From Mesorhizobium opportunistum WSM2075 (GTDB lineage Bacteria > Pseudomonadota > Alphaproteobacteria > Rhizobiales > Rhizobiaceae), in assembly GCF_000176035.2 (NCBI RefSeq), contig NC_015675.1:248001-312000 (forward strand): 64,000 nt of DNA. Direction: 5' to 3'. A program made the position numbers and the translations under genes. This document shows positions 33,949 through 43,072 of the stretch, piece after piece. Numbering within the stretch: the first letter of the stretch is position 1; each line of letters opens with the position of its first letter. The notes beneath the pieces were generated by a model, which saw nothing but the letters and a program-made list of their open reading frames with translations, was not told the DNA's origin and did not search any database.

Positions 33949-34629
33949 ATGCACGGTGCGACCGCGGAACACTCGGGGATGCAGCCTGTAACTGAAACGG
34001 AATATGCAATCCGGCTCTTGGCCAAGGGCTACATCTGCGTGCCGTTGTGTGCCGGGGGCAAGCATCTCGATCTCCAGGCAATGGAGTATCGTCCCCTACA
34101 TTTGCAGTCCCGTCGAAGGGACCTGAAAGAGTTGGCGTTCCAATCGGTTGCCTTTCATCTGTCGCAGAAGCCGCCAACCGGCGACGACATCCGGCGCTGG
34201 TTCCGTAAGTTTGCCGGAAATGTCGGAATCCTTGGAGGGTTCTCCAACCTTCTTATCTTGGATTTCGATGATGCCGCGACCTATCTGAGCTGGTCGAGCA
34301 AGCACGAGGCCCTTTTAAATCGCACGCCGATTGCAAGATCGCCGAACGGGTTTCATGTCTATCTCAGGACGCGCGACCCGACGGCTTCGTCCAGCCTCTA
34401 TGCCGGCATGCGCCGGATCGGCCACGTGAAGGCGCTTGGGGGCTATGTCGTTGGCAGCCCCTCTATGCTCAAGGATGGCTCGTCCTACAGCTGGCTGAAG
34501 GACCATTCACCATTCGATGTCGATCCGTCGCCCATCGAGGGCCTCGCTAGTCTCTCGCTTCGCGCAGTCTCGCCGTTCAAATACCACTATGACCGCATGC
34601 TGAACCGTGGCTTCTTCGAGCCCCCATGA
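33949..34629 (+). CDS. Stand-alone Prim-Pol (bifunctional DNA primase/polymerase) domain protein
   Basis: The 226-residue protein resembles the archaeal-type Prim-Pol domain found on plasmid and phage replication proteins. An N-terminal LLAKGYICVPLCAGGKHLD precedes VGILGGFSNLLILDFDDA with motif I Asp105/Asp107. SPNGFH (Ser131, His136) is motif II, and GGYVVGSPSMLKDGSSYSW is the region after motif III. The Asp I expect about five residues before that GGY is His159, so activity may be lost. No helicase domain or replication gene lies near; it is followed by two glycosyltransferase fusions. ATG at 33949 has AAGGA 8 nt upstream. Base composition is a little lower in GC than its neighbours. Confidence 0.72.
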   Translation: MHGATAEHSGMQPVTETEYAIRLLAKGYICVPLCAGGKHLDLQAMEYRPLHLQSRRRDLKELAFQSVAFHLSQKPPTGDDIRRWFRKFAGNVGILGGFSNLLILDFDDAATYLSWSSKHEALLNRTPIARSPNGFHVYLRTRDPTASSSLYAGMRRIGHVKALGGYVVGSPSMLKDGSSYSWLKDHSPFDVDPSPIEGLASLSLRAVSPFKYHYDRMLNRGFFEPP

Positions 34630-34642
34630 GTATCGAGCCCGC

Positions 34643-36775
34643 ATGAGTCTCCCGGACGGCGCGCGACCGGACATCAGCATCGTCATCCCCGCAAGGAATG
34701 CGGCCGCGACGATCGACGCGACCCTGCGCAGCCTTGTGGCCGACAGAGACCTCATCGGTGAGATCCTTCTGGTCGACGATGGATCCAACGATCAGACCGC
34801 GGCTATCTCGATCCAAAGCGCCCGCGAATATGAATTGCCGCTGCAGGTCCTCAGCATACGGCTTGGCAGCGCCGGTGCCGCCCGCAACGCCGGTATGGCG
34901 CGTGCCAAGGGCAAGTTCCTGTTCTTCCTCGATGCCGACGACGAGGTGATCGCGGGAGGCTTGGGGCTGTTGCGTGAGGCGCTTGTGAGCAATCCCGGAG
35001 CCGGCCTGTCGATCGGATCCAGCATTCGACGCACCGCGGGCCGGCCGGATAAGCTCAAGGCTCCACATGGATATACAAGCGATCGGGCCCTGAACGCCCG
35101 ACGCTACCTTTTCAATGAAGCGTGGCCGATCGCCGTGGGAAGCGCATTGGTCGCAGCCGCGGCGACGGCCGCCATCAGCTTTCCCGAAACCACCGGTCTC
35201 GATGAGGATACTTGCTATTGGGCGGCCCTGCTGGCACGCTCCGACGTGGCGACGACCCCCGCGCCGGTGCTTCTCTATCACCACGACGAAGCGAGAATGG
35301 CGCGGCGATTCGTCCAGACCCCCCGAGCCACATTTCTCGCGATCGCACTGGAACTGGACAAGCTTGCCGGTTTAGGCCTTGCTAAGGACATTCTGCAATG
35401 GAGGAAAGCCTGGATCGCGCAGCGGATTTCCAGGCAGCTCCTCAAGCACAAGCAATACAGGGCTGCGAAGCGCATGATGCGTGCCGTTCGCGCCCACAAG
35501 ACCCTGGGCGGGAGTTGGAAGACATTGCAATATCATACCCGAATTCATGCCGGGGCCATTGTGGAGCGGCCTGGTCATCAGTTGGATGCCAGGAGGGATC
35601 GGGAAAGACGCACGCTGATCGTGTCGTACGACCCGGCTTCTCCGCCAACTTCAGGTTCGGATCTGAGAAACTTCCGCAATGCCGACGCAGCCGCCAGGTT
35701 CGGACCGGTGTGCCTGGTTTCGGTAAAGCCGAAGATAGCAGGGAATGCGCCTGATCCATTGATCCGCGTCGAGGGCCTTTCGATCCAGGGAGAGCCCCGC
35801 ACGGCCTCGGTCGGGTGGTGGCGCACCAGGGCGGAGAATCGCATACCGCGTTCCGCCCTGACGCGGCTTGAGACGCTCGCCCGTGAATTCCGCCCTGACA
35901 CCATCATTGTCGAGGGCGTCGGCCTGTTCAAGCTGCTGCGGCCGCTGCGGCCGCTGGCGGCGCAGCTCATTCTCGACATGCACAATGTCGAGTCCGACCT
36001 TGCCGCACAGATCCGGCGTCTCAGTGCCAAGCGAACCGCGGCGGCATTCGGCGTCAGGTTCCTTGAAAGAAAAGCGCTGTCCCTTGTCGACAGGGTATGG
36101 GTCTGCTCGAACCTGGATCGCCAGAAGCTGATGAGGCTTTCCCGGCACAAGATTCCGATCCACGTGGTTCCGAACGGAATTCCGCAAGCCGGCGATGTTC
36201 CCACGGACATGCCTGCCGAGCCGTCGACCGGCAACGGCTTTCCGGTGATCGTGTTCATCGGCCATCTCGCCTATCCGCCAAACGTCGATGCCGCACAGCG
36301 ATTGGCCAGTGTCATATTGCCCCGTATTCGAAACGCCCTGCCGGATGCCAGGCTTGTCCTGGCTGGACGCACGCCGAGACCGGCCGTGCAGGCACTGGCC
36401 GGATTGCCTGGTGTGGAGCTCATCGAAGATCCCGCCGACGTGGCGCCACTCTTGTCCAGCGCGCATCTCACCGTCGTCCCGCTGACGGCGGGTGGCGGCA
36501 CACGCATCAAGATCCTGGAAGCAATGGCCGCGGGCGTGCCGGTGATCGCCACGCCGATCGCGGCCGAGGGCCTGGACCTGGTCGAGAATGACGAGGTGCT
36601 GCTGGCTGACACCGACGAGACGCTTGCCGAGATGGCCATCGGACTCTGTCTCGATCCCGAACGCCGGGCGCGGCAACGCCTTCGCGCGCATCAGGCGGCA
36701 TGGGCAAGGTTCGGCCTGCAAGCGATCCGCGACGCCGTTCGTGATGGGCTTGGACCAAACGGCCCCGCCGCATGA
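34643..36775 (+). CDS. Bifunctional GT2-GT4 glycosyltransferase fusion
   Basis: The 710-residue protein joins two glycosyltransferases. Residues 1-260 form a GT2 domain (DISIVIPARNAAATID, LLVDDGSNDQT, FFLDADDEV). After a helical linker, residues 320-710 form a GT4-type GT-B domain with DMHNVESDLA, VVPNGIPQAG, VFIGHLAYPPNVDA and the donor site GGGTRIKILEAMAAGVPVIATP. Such fusions usually add two sugars in sequence. ATG at 34643 gives a short gap to the Prim-Pol gene, and the gene ends in an ATGA overlap with the next transferase, so the pair is an operon. Donors and product are unknown. Confidence 0.87.
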   Translation: MSLPDGARPDISIVIPARNAAATIDATLRSLVADRDLIGEILLVDDGSNDQTAAISIQSAREYELPLQVLSIRLGSAGAARNAGMARAKGKFLFFLDADDEVIAGGLGLLREALVSNPGAGLSIGSSIRRTAGRPDKLKAPHGYTSDRALNARRYLFNEAWPIAVGSALVAAAATAAISFPETTGLDEDTCYWAALLARSDVATTPAPVLLYHHDEARMARRFVQTPRATFLAIALELDKLAGLGLAKDILQWRKAWIAQRISRQLLKHKQYRAAKRMMRAVRAHKTLGGSWKTLQYHTRIHAGAIVERPGHQLDARRDRERRTLIVSYDPASPPTSGSDLRNFRNADAAARFGPVCLVSVKPKIAGNAPDPLIRVEGLSIQGEPRTASVGWWRTRAENRIPRSALTRLETLAREFRPDTIIVEGVGLFKLLRPLRPLAAQLILDMHNVESDLAAQIRRLSAKRTAAAFGVRFLERKALSLVDRVWVCSNLDRQKLMRLSRHKIPIHVVPNGIPQAGDVPTDMPAEPSTGNGFPVIVFIGHLAYPPNVDAAQRLASVILPRIRNALPDARLVLAGRTPRPAVQALAGLPGVELIEDPADVAPLLSSAHLTVVPLTAGGGTRIKILEAMAAGVPVIATPIAAEGLDLVENDEVLLADTDETLAEMAIGLCLDPERRARQRLRAHQAAWARFGLQAIRDAVRDGLGPNGPAA

Positions 36776-38346
36776 TTCCAGCAATCCTGCACCAGACGTG
36801 GAAGACCGACCGTGTCCCCGCGCGCTTCCAGGCGTATGCCGACAGCTGGAAGCGGCACAATCCACACTGGACGGTGATGTTCTGGAGCGACCGGATGCTG
36901 CTCGACTTCGTTGCCGAGCACTACCCGGATTTCCTGCCGGTGTTCTGCACGTACCCGAACGGCGTGGAGCGGTCGGATGCGGCCCGCTACATGCTTCTGC
37001 ATCATTTTGGCGGGGTCTACGCCGACATCGACTGCGAATGCGTCGCGCCCTTCGATCCGGTCATGAACGAGACCCGGATCGTGCTGTGCAAGGAGCCGGC
37101 TTCGCATTCGGCCGTCCAGCTGGAATTCCGCGGCCTGCCCTATCTCCTGTTCAACGGGACGATGGCGAGCCCGCCCGGTCATCCTTTCTGGCTGCATCTC
37201 CTGTCGATGATGCCCGGGCTTGCCGGCGCCAAGGACGTGCTCGACGCCACGGGTCCTTGCCTGCTGACCTCCGCCCAGCGCGATTACGATGACCAGGCGG
37301 CCTTCGCCATTCATCCTTCCGGCCTGTTCACGCCGGTGACGTCGGCCGGCAGCGCCGAGCGCGAGGCCGCCGACGACACGACAGCACTTTCGATCCATCA
37401 CTGGGCCGGCACCTGGTGGATCCCTGAGCCGCCGCCGAACTGGACCACCAAGCTTCGCAATCGAGCCTACCGGCTTTGGTATCAGCTGACGCGTGGCGCG
37501 TATCTCGATGAGGCCGTGGCGAAAGCGGGCGTCGACAAAGCGGTCCTGTCGGCGCCGCCGCCTTCAGGCAAAAATATCGCCGTACTGGTGCCGCTTCGCG
37601 ACGCCGCCGACCTCATCCAGCCATTTCTCGATGCGCTGGAGGGGCTCGACTATCCCAAGGAGAGGATCAAGCTGGTTTTCTGCGAGGGTGACAGCCTGGA
37701 TGGGAGCTGGGAGCGGCTGCAGGCCGCGACGGCGGGATTAACCGGCAAATATCGTGACATCGTCCTGCTGCAAAGGCGGGTCGGCACCAGCCTCGACCGG
37801 GCAAAACGGGCAAGGCCCAGGATGCAACGCGTGAGGCGGGGCGCGATCGCCAAGGTGCGAAATTACCTGATCGATCACGGGCTGAGCAAGGACGACGACT
37901 GGGCACTGTGGATCGACATCGACGTCTGGCGCTTTCCCGGCGATGCCCTCAACCGGCTGATCGCCACGGGACATCGCATCGCGGTGCCCAACTGCGTGAA
38001 GATCGCCGGCGGCGGCAGTTTCGACCTCAACAGCTTCATCGTAAGGCGGCAGACAAGGGATTATCGCTATTACCGCGACATCCGTGGCGGTCTCCACCAG
38101 CCTCCCGCGCAAACACCGAACCGGTATCATCTCAGCGATGTCAGGCATCTCGATATCATCGGCCTCGATGCGGTCGGCGGAACCATGCTCCTGGTCGATG
38201 CCGCCTTGCATCGCGGCGGCCTTCGCTTCCCCGAAATTCCCTACCGCGACCTGATCGAGACCGAAGCTTTTGGCGTGCTCGCCAACGATCTCGGCATCAG
38301 GCCGGTCGGCCTGCCTAAGCTGGAAATACTGCACGTGCCGTGGTGA
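36772..38346 (+). CDS. GT32-Anp1 (GT62-like) glycosyltransferase fusion
   Basis: The 524-residue protein has an N-terminal GT32-type domain (AILHQTWKTDRVPARF; RSDAARYMLLHHFGGVYADID with the DxD metal site) covering about 1-235. The C-terminal domain from 265 resembles Anp1/mannan polymerase proteins of fungi: IAVLVPLRDAADLIQPFLDAL, CEGDSLDGSWERL, and WALWIDIDVWRFP with a second DxD, then NSFIVRR. Two transfer activities in one chain are expected. It is translationally coupled to the GT2-GT4 fusion, so the two proteins offer four catalytic domains for one glycan. No membrane segment is seen. Confidence 0.82.
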   Translation: MIPAILHQTWKTDRVPARFQAYADSWKRHNPHWTVMFWSDRMLLDFVAEHYPDFLPVFCTYPNGVERSDAARYMLLHHFGGVYADIDCECVAPFDPVMNETRIVLCKEPASHSAVQLEFRGLPYLLFNGTMASPPGHPFWLHLLSMMPGLAGAKDVLDATGPCLLTSAQRDYDDQAAFAIHPSGLFTPVTSAGSAEREAADDTTALSIHHWAGTWWIPEPPPNWTTKLRNRAYRLWYQLTRGAYLDEAVAKAGVDKAVLSAPPPSGKNIAVLVPLRDAADLIQPFLDALEGLDYPKERIKLVFCEGDSLDGSWERLQAATAGLTGKYRDIVLLQRRVGTSLDRAKRARPRMQRVRRGAIAKVRNYLIDHGLSKDDDWALWIDIDVWRFPGDALNRLIATGHRIAVPNCVKIAGGGSFDLNSFIVRRQTRDYRYYRDIRGGLHQPPAQTPNRYHLSDVRHLDIIGLDAVGGTMLLVDAALHRGGLRFPEIPYRDLIETEAFGVLANDLGIRPVGLPKLEILHVPW

Positions 38347-38415
38347 GCCGGCAGCCCGCCGAAGTTTCTTTCCTAAGGGTTCCAGATCGGCGATGGCCGC
38401 AGATGTCGCCAGGCG

Positions 38416-38991
38416 TCAGTCATGCAACTCCCGCGATATCGGCGGACCGACAGAATAGCCGGAGAATGTGACCTCGAAACCCTCGCGCTGCGGCGAACAG
38501 CACATCATGCCGACATCGACCGTCTTCGACACCGGGAAATAGGCGAGCCGCACCGGCTTCCAGTGACCGTCCGAAGCATCGAGATACTGGACGCGGATCG
38601 CCTCGGCGTGGCGGGTCAGGCGGATCCTGACGCCGTCCGGGCCGGCGTGAATGGCCACCAGCGACCAGTCCGACGCGTCGTTGGTGACGACGACCGAGAC
38701 ATAGGCGAGGCCGTCCGTGTATTCGATGCCGGCCTTGATCCAGTGCGTTTCGCTCAGCCGGACCATCAGCCCCGCCTGGTCGTAGAGCACCTTGTAGTCG
38801 CCCTTGACGGTGACTTCGGCGGTGAAATCGCCCTCGACCGGCCGATGCAGGAAATGGCCGTTGTCGCGCCAGAAACCGTAGAAGGTCTCACGCCAGAAAT
38901 CGGTCTCCTTGCCGGTGCGTGCATGGACGGTATCGCCGTCGATGGCGTGGTGCGGCGGCGGGTTGAGCCAGGTCAGGTCCTGCAATGCCAT
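38416..38991 (-). CDS. DUF1349 concanavalin-like domain protein
   Basis: The 191-residue protein consists of one beta-sandwich domain of the DUF1349 family. Typical stretches are WLNPPPHHAIDGDTVHARTGKETDFWR, YDQAGLMVRLSETHWIKAGIEY and VSVVVTNDASDWS, ending MMCCSPQREGFEVTFSGYSV. Members are thought to bind carbohydrate, but no activity is established. No signal peptide is present. ATG at 38991 is used; a frame back to 39081 would overlap the aldehyde dehydrogenase. It lies 79 bp after that gene on the same strand and may be cotranscribed. Confidence 0.8.
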   Translation of the reverse strand: MALQDLTWLNPPPHHAIDGDTVHARTGKETDFWRETFYGFWRDNGHFLHRPVEGDFTAEVTVKGDYKVLYDQAGLMVRLSETHWIKAGIEYTDGLAYVSVVVTNDASDWSLVAIHAGPDGVRIRLTRHAEAIRVQYLDASDGHWKPVRLAYFPVSKTVDVGMMCCSPQREGFEVTFSGYSVGPPISRELHD

Positions 38992-39070
38992 GGCGTCGCG
39001 CCGATCCGTTTCTTGAGCTGCGTGACCGCTCGCCGGCTCGACCGGCCGGCGCCGACCACCTTGCGCCCGA

Positions 39071-40510
39071 TCAGCCTGCAAACGTGTAGGCGGTCTTCAC
39101 CGTGGTGTAGAACTCCATGGCATAGCGGCCCTGTTCGCGCGGGCCGAAACTCGAGCCCTTGCGGCCGCCGAAGGGAACATGAAAGTCGACGCCCGCCGTC
39201 GGCAGGTTGACCATCACCATGCCGGCTTCGGAGTTGCGCTTGAAGTGGGTGGCGTGCTTGAGGCTCGACGTGCAGATGCCCGACGTCAGCCCGAAAGGCG
39301 TGTCGTTGGCGACGGCAAGCGCCTCGTCATAATCCTTGACACGGATGACGCTGGCGACAGGGCCAAAGATCTCCTCGCGCGAAGAGCGCATGGCATTGGT
39401 GGCCTCGGTCAGCAGCGCCGGGCGCAGGAAGAAGCCTGGCGTCTTGCGGTCGAGCCGTTCGCCGCCGAAGGCAAGGGTCGCGCCTTCCCTGACACCGATG
39501 GCGATGTAGTCCTCGTCCTGCTTCAACTGAGTAGCGTCGACGACCGGGCCGATCTGCGTCTGCGCGTCGAGCGCATCGCCGATGACCAGCTTGCCCATGC
39601 GGTCCTTGAGCGCGTCGACGAAACGGTCGTGGATGGCGTCGGTCACGATCAGCCTGGACGAGGCCGTGCAGCGCTGGCCGGTCGAGAAGAAGGCACCGTT
39701 GAGCGCGCAATCGACGGCGACCGCGAGATCGGCATCGTCGAGCACGACCAGCGGATTCTTGCCGCCCATTTCGAGCTGGAACTTGCGCATGTGCTCGACG
39801 CTGGCGGCGGCGACGCGTTTGCCCGTGCCGACCGAACCGGTGAAGGTGATGGCGTTGACATCGGGGCTGTCGAGCATGGCCTGGCCAACCACCGAGCCCT
39901 TGCCCATGACGAGGTTGAGCACGCCCTTGGGCAGGCCGGCGCGATGCAGGATGTCGACGATGGACCAGGCGCTTTCGGGAACGAGTTCCGCCGGCTTGAA
40001 GACGATGGTGTTGCCGTGGGCCAAAGCGGGCGCGATCTTCCAGGCCGGAATGGCGATCGGGAAATTCCACGGCGTGATGATACCAACCACGCCGACCGCT
40101 TCGCGGGTGATCTCGACGCCGACGCCCGGGCGCACGCTCGGCACCATCTCGCCGGACAGGCGCAATGTCTCGCCGGCGAAGAAGTCGAATATCTGGGCGG
40201 CGCGAATGGTCTCGCCAATGCCTTCGGCCAGCGTCTTGCCCTCCTCGCGCGCCAGATTGCGGCCGATCTCGTCCTTGCGGGCCATGATCTCGTCCGCGGT
40301 CTTCTTCAGCACCGCATGGCGTGCCAGCGGACCTGAGCGGGACCATGCCGGAAACGCCGCCTTGGCCGCGGCGATTGCCTGGCCGGCCTGTTCGACGCCA
40401 GCCGAGGCATACTCGCCGACGACGTCGCCGGTATCCGAGGGATTGATGTTGCGGGAGCCGGCGTCGCCGACCCACTCGCCATCGATGAGGTTCTTGCGAA
40501 ATACGTTCAT
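39071..40510 (-). CDS. NAD(P)-dependent aldehyde dehydrogenase, probably alpha-ketoglutaric semialdehyde type
   Basis: The 479-residue enzyme has all aldehyde dehydrogenase hallmarks: TPWNFPIAIPAWK with the Asn of the active site, FTGSVGTGK, Glu247 in LEMGG and the catalytic Cys281 in GQRCTASS. The C-terminal FGPREQGRYAMEFYTTVKTAY resembles enzymes that oxidise 2-oxoglutarate semialdehyde, the last step of oxidative L-arabinose and related pathways. That would complement the pentose operon at 58441-64000, although the genes are 18 kb apart. ATG at 40510 has AAGGAAGG 7-14 nt upstream. It is divergent from a TetR regulator. Confidence 0.88.
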   Translation of the reverse strand: MNVFRKNLIDGEWVGDAGSRNINPSDTGDVVGEYASAGVEQAGQAIAAAKAAFPAWSRSGPLARHAVLKKTADEIMARKDEIGRNLAREEGKTLAEGIGETIRAAQIFDFFAGETLRLSGEMVPSVRPGVGVEITREAVGVVGIITPWNFPIAIPAWKIAPALAHGNTIVFKPAELVPESAWSIVDILHRAGLPKGVLNLVMGKGSVVGQAMLDSPDVNAITFTGSVGTGKRVAAASVEHMRKFQLEMGGKNPLVVLDDADLAVAVDCALNGAFFSTGQRCTASSRLIVTDAIHDRFVDALKDRMGKLVIGDALDAQTQIGPVVDATQLKQDEDYIAIGVREGATLAFGGERLDRKTPGFFLRPALLTEATNAMRSSREEIFGPVASVIRVKDYDEALAVANDTPFGLTSGICTSSLKHATHFKRNSEAGMVMVNLPTAGVDFHVPFGGRKGSSFGPREQGRYAMEFYTTVKTAYTFAG

Positions 40511-40791
40511 GATCTTGCCTTCCTTGCCTTGGCTGCTGGCTTGGCTGCCGGCCGCGGGGCGGCATCCGTCTGAATTGGTATTTGCCAGACAATTGCCTTG
40601 CGGGAAAGCACGCACTGGCCGAGACGCCGCGACAAAAATGCCCAAGCTTGTCTCCGCGCCGATGGTGCGGTGCATTCCGAAAACCAACCCGGCTAATATC
40701 CACGCGGCGTCATTCAGACCGGAATGAATCGCCCTGTACAGTAGTGTCCATGACCTTGATTTGGCCTGTGCGGCGTGTCATGCGTCGTGCG

Positions 40792-41451
40792 ATGGCAGCA
40801 CTCGAAACGACGATCCAACGCACCGGCGCCACCGGCAACGTCAAGGCCACTCGCGAAGACTGGCTGAAGCTTGCGCTTGAAACACTGATCTCTGATGGTG
40901 TCGAGCGCGTCCGCGTGCTGACGCTGGGCCAGCAGCTCGACGTCTCGCGCTCGAGCTTCTACTGGTATTTCAAGAGCCGGCAGGATCTTCTCGACCAACT
41001 GCTGGATCATTGGCGGCAGACCAACACGAAATTCATCGTCGAGCGCGCCAGGCGGCCTTCCGCCACCGTGGTCCGCGGGGTGATGAGCATCTTCGAATGC
41101 TGGGTCGACGAAAGGCTGTTCGATCCCCGACTGGATTTCGCGATCCGGGCCTGGGCGCGTCGTTCGCCAGCAATCCGGCGCGCGCTCGACGAGGCCGACG
41201 AGGAACGCGTCAACGCCATCCGCGACATGTTCATGCGCCATGGTTATGACGAGGAGGACGCATTCGTTCGTGCCCGCATCCTCTATTTCATGCAGATCGG
41301 CTATTACTCGCTCGAACTCGACGAGCCGATGAGCAGCCGCCTGCCTCACGTCGCTTCATACTTGCGCAGCTTTACCGGCCAGGAACCCACGACCGCAGAC
41401 GTCGAGGATTTCTCGCGCTATGTGGTGGAGACGATGGCACGCAAAGGTTAG
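40792..41451 (+). CDS. TetR/AcrR family regulator
   Basis: The 219-residue protein has an N-terminal TetR helix-turn-helix (TREDWLKLALETLISDG, then VLTLGQQLDVSRSSFYWYFKSRQDLLDQLL) and a helical ligand domain. Several in-frame ATGs exist (40750, 40780, 40792) and none has a clear ribosome site; I chose the one closest to the domain. It lies between the divergent aldehyde dehydrogenase and the soxB gene 92 bp downstream, so it may control either. An ACATATATGT palindrome just upstream of soxB is a possible target. Confidence 0.85.
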   Translation: MAALETTIQRTGATGNVKATREDWLKLALETLISDGVERVRVLTLGQQLDVSRSSFYWYFKSRQDLLDQLLDHWRQTNTKFIVERARRPSATVVRGVMSIFECWVDERLFDPRLDFAIRAWARRSPAIRRALDEADEERVNAIRDMFMRHGYDEEDAFVRARILYFMQIGYYSLELDEPMSSRLPHVASYLRSFTGQEPTTADVEDFSRYVVETMARKG

Positions 41452-41486
41452 CACCAGCCGTCGTGCGCAAAGCGATACCGAACTAG

Positions 41487-41496
41487 ACATATATGT
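41487..41496. promoter_or_regulatory. Palindrome upstream of the sarcosine oxidase operon
   Basis: ACATATATGT is a perfect 10-bp palindrome in the 92-bp leader between the TetR gene and soxB. It could be an operator or part of a -10 region. Confidence 0.35.
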
Positions 41497-41543
41497 ACAA
41501 TGCGACTACGCTTTCCTGAGAAATCAGGCTTGTCCGCCGCACC

Positions 41544-42797
41544 ATGACCAGACGCTATTCCGCATTATCGCTCTTCAAGGAAGGCCTGGCCGGCCAGACC
41601 GGCTGGAAGCAGGCTTGGCGCTCGCCCGAGCCGAAGCCGGCCTATGACGTGATCGTCATCGGCGGCGGCGGCCACGGGCTGGCGACGGCCTATTACCTGG
41701 CCAAGAACCACAACATCGCCCGAGTGGCCGTGCTGGAGAAAGGCTGGATCGGCGGCGGCAACACCGGCCGCAACACCACCGTGGTGCGCTCCAACTACTA
41801 CTATCCGGAAAGCGTCGAACTCTACGGGCTGGCGCACCGGCTCTATGAGGGCCTGTCGAAGGATTTGAACTACAACGTCATGCTGTCGCAGCGCGGCATG
41901 GTCAATCTCTGCCACTCGACGGCCGAGATGGAGATCGGCGCGCGCACCGTCAACGCCATGCAGATCAACGGTATCGATGCCGAGCTGTTCTCGCCTAAGG
42001 ATGTCCGGCGCGTAGCGCCGATATACAATTTCTCGGCCGATGCGCGTTTCCCCGTGTTCGGCGGCATCTGGCAAGGCCGGGCCGGCACGGCGCGTCATGA
42101 CGCGGTTGCCTGGGGCTATGCGCGCGCCGGGAGCCGGCTTGGCGTCGATATCATCCAGAACTGCGAGATCACCGATTTCATCATCGAAGGCGGCCACTGC
42201 CGCGGTGTCCAGACGACACGTGGCGTCATCCGTGCCGAGCGCATCGGCATGGCGGTGGCCGGGCATTCCTCGGTGCTGGCGGCCAAGGCCGGGTTCCGGC
42301 TGCCTGTTAATTCCTATGCACTACAGGCCTGCGTTTCCGAGCCGGTCAAGCCGATCCTCGACACCGTGGTGCTGTCGCCCGGCTGCGGCGTCTATGTCAG
42401 CCAGTCGGACAAGGGCGAGATCGTCATCGGCGGCGGGCTCGACCGCATCCCGTCCTATGCGCAGCGCGGCAATCTGCCGACGCTGGAAACGGTGATTGCC
42501 GGCGTCTTGGAAATGTTCCCGATCTTCGGCCAGTTGAAGCTGATGCGGCAGTGGGCGGGGATCGTTGACGTCGTGCCGGATTCTTCACCGATCATCGGCG
42601 AAACGCCGCTGCCCAATTTGTTCCTCAATTGCGGCTGGGGCACCGGCGGCTTCAAGGCCATTCCGGCCGGCGGCACGCTGCTGGCAAACTTGCTGGCGAC
42701 CGGTAAGCACAACGACATCAGCCGTCCGTTCGACCTCGACCGCTTCGCCGGCGGACGGTTGATCGACGAGGCGGCCGGCTCCGGCATCGCGCATTAG
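41544..42797 (+). CDS. soxB: Sarcosine oxidase subunit beta
   Basis: The 417-residue flavoprotein is the catalytic subunit of heterotetrameric sarcosine oxidase, which demethylates sarcosine to glycine with tetrahydrofolate and oxygen. It has the FAD motif YDVIVIGGGGHGLATAYYLA at 34-53, the family segment GGNTGRNTTVVRSNYY and ending motifs GIVDVVPDSSPIIGETPLPN and CGWGTGGFKA. The gene heads a compact soxB-D-A-G set. It is a standard rhizobial operon used for betaine and carnitine breakdown. Confidence 0.95.
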   Translation: MTRRYSALSLFKEGLAGQTGWKQAWRSPEPKPAYDVIVIGGGGHGLATAYYLAKNHNIARVAVLEKGWIGGGNTGRNTTVVRSNYYYPESVELYGLAHRLYEGLSKDLNYNVMLSQRGMVNLCHSTAEMEIGARTVNAMQINGIDAELFSPKDVRRVAPIYNFSADARFPVFGGIWQGRAGTARHDAVAWGYARAGSRLGVDIIQNCEITDFIIEGGHCRGVQTTRGVIRAERIGMAVAGHSSVLAAKAGFRLPVNSYALQACVSEPVKPILDTVVLSPGCGVYVSQSDKGEIVIGGGLDRIPSYAQRGNLPTLETVIAGVLEMFPIFGQLKLMRQWAGIVDVVPDSSPIIGETPLPNLFLNCGWGTGGFKAIPAGGTLLANLLATGKHNDISRPFDLDRFAGGRLIDEAAGSGIAH

Positions 42798-42805
42798 AGG
42801 CAATC

Positions 42806-43072
42806 ATGCAGCTTTTCCCTTGCCCATTCTGCGGCCCGCGCGACGAGACCGAATTCCACTATGGCGGCGATGCCGGCAATGTCCGGCCGGATGGTGCCGA
42901 GGTGCCGATCGAGCGCTGGGCCGATTACCTCTATTTGCGCGGCAATCCGAAGGGCACGGCGCGCGAGATCTGGGTTCACATGACTTGCGGCGAGTTCTTC
43001 GTTATGGAACGTGACACCGTCACCCACAAGGTGCTGTCCTCGGCCGCGCTTGGCGGGGAGCAGGCGGCGTGA
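42806..43072 (+). CDS. soxD: Sarcosine oxidase subunit delta
   Basis: The 88-residue subunit is recognised by its zinc-site pattern PCPFCGPRDETEF near the N-terminus with His and Cys in WVHMTCGEFF. It also has the conserved RWADYLYLRGNPKG. It binds zinc in the heterotetramer. It starts 8 bp after soxB, and its stop overlaps the soxA start as GTGA. Confidence 0.94.
   Translation: MQLFPCPFCGPRDETEFHYGGDAGNVRPDGAEVPIERWADYLYLRGNPKGTAREIWVHMTCGEFFVMERDTVTHKVLSSAALGGEQAA

Noticed and set aside
38347..38415. Possible terminator between convergent GT32-Anp1 and DUF1349 genes
   Set aside because: The 69-bp gap shows no stable stem followed by T residues.
41515..41528. Small CCTGA-GAAA-TCAGG hairpin just before soxB
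   Set aside because: Five base pairs only, no T-run and no known leader structure; too short to call a riboswitch or terminator.
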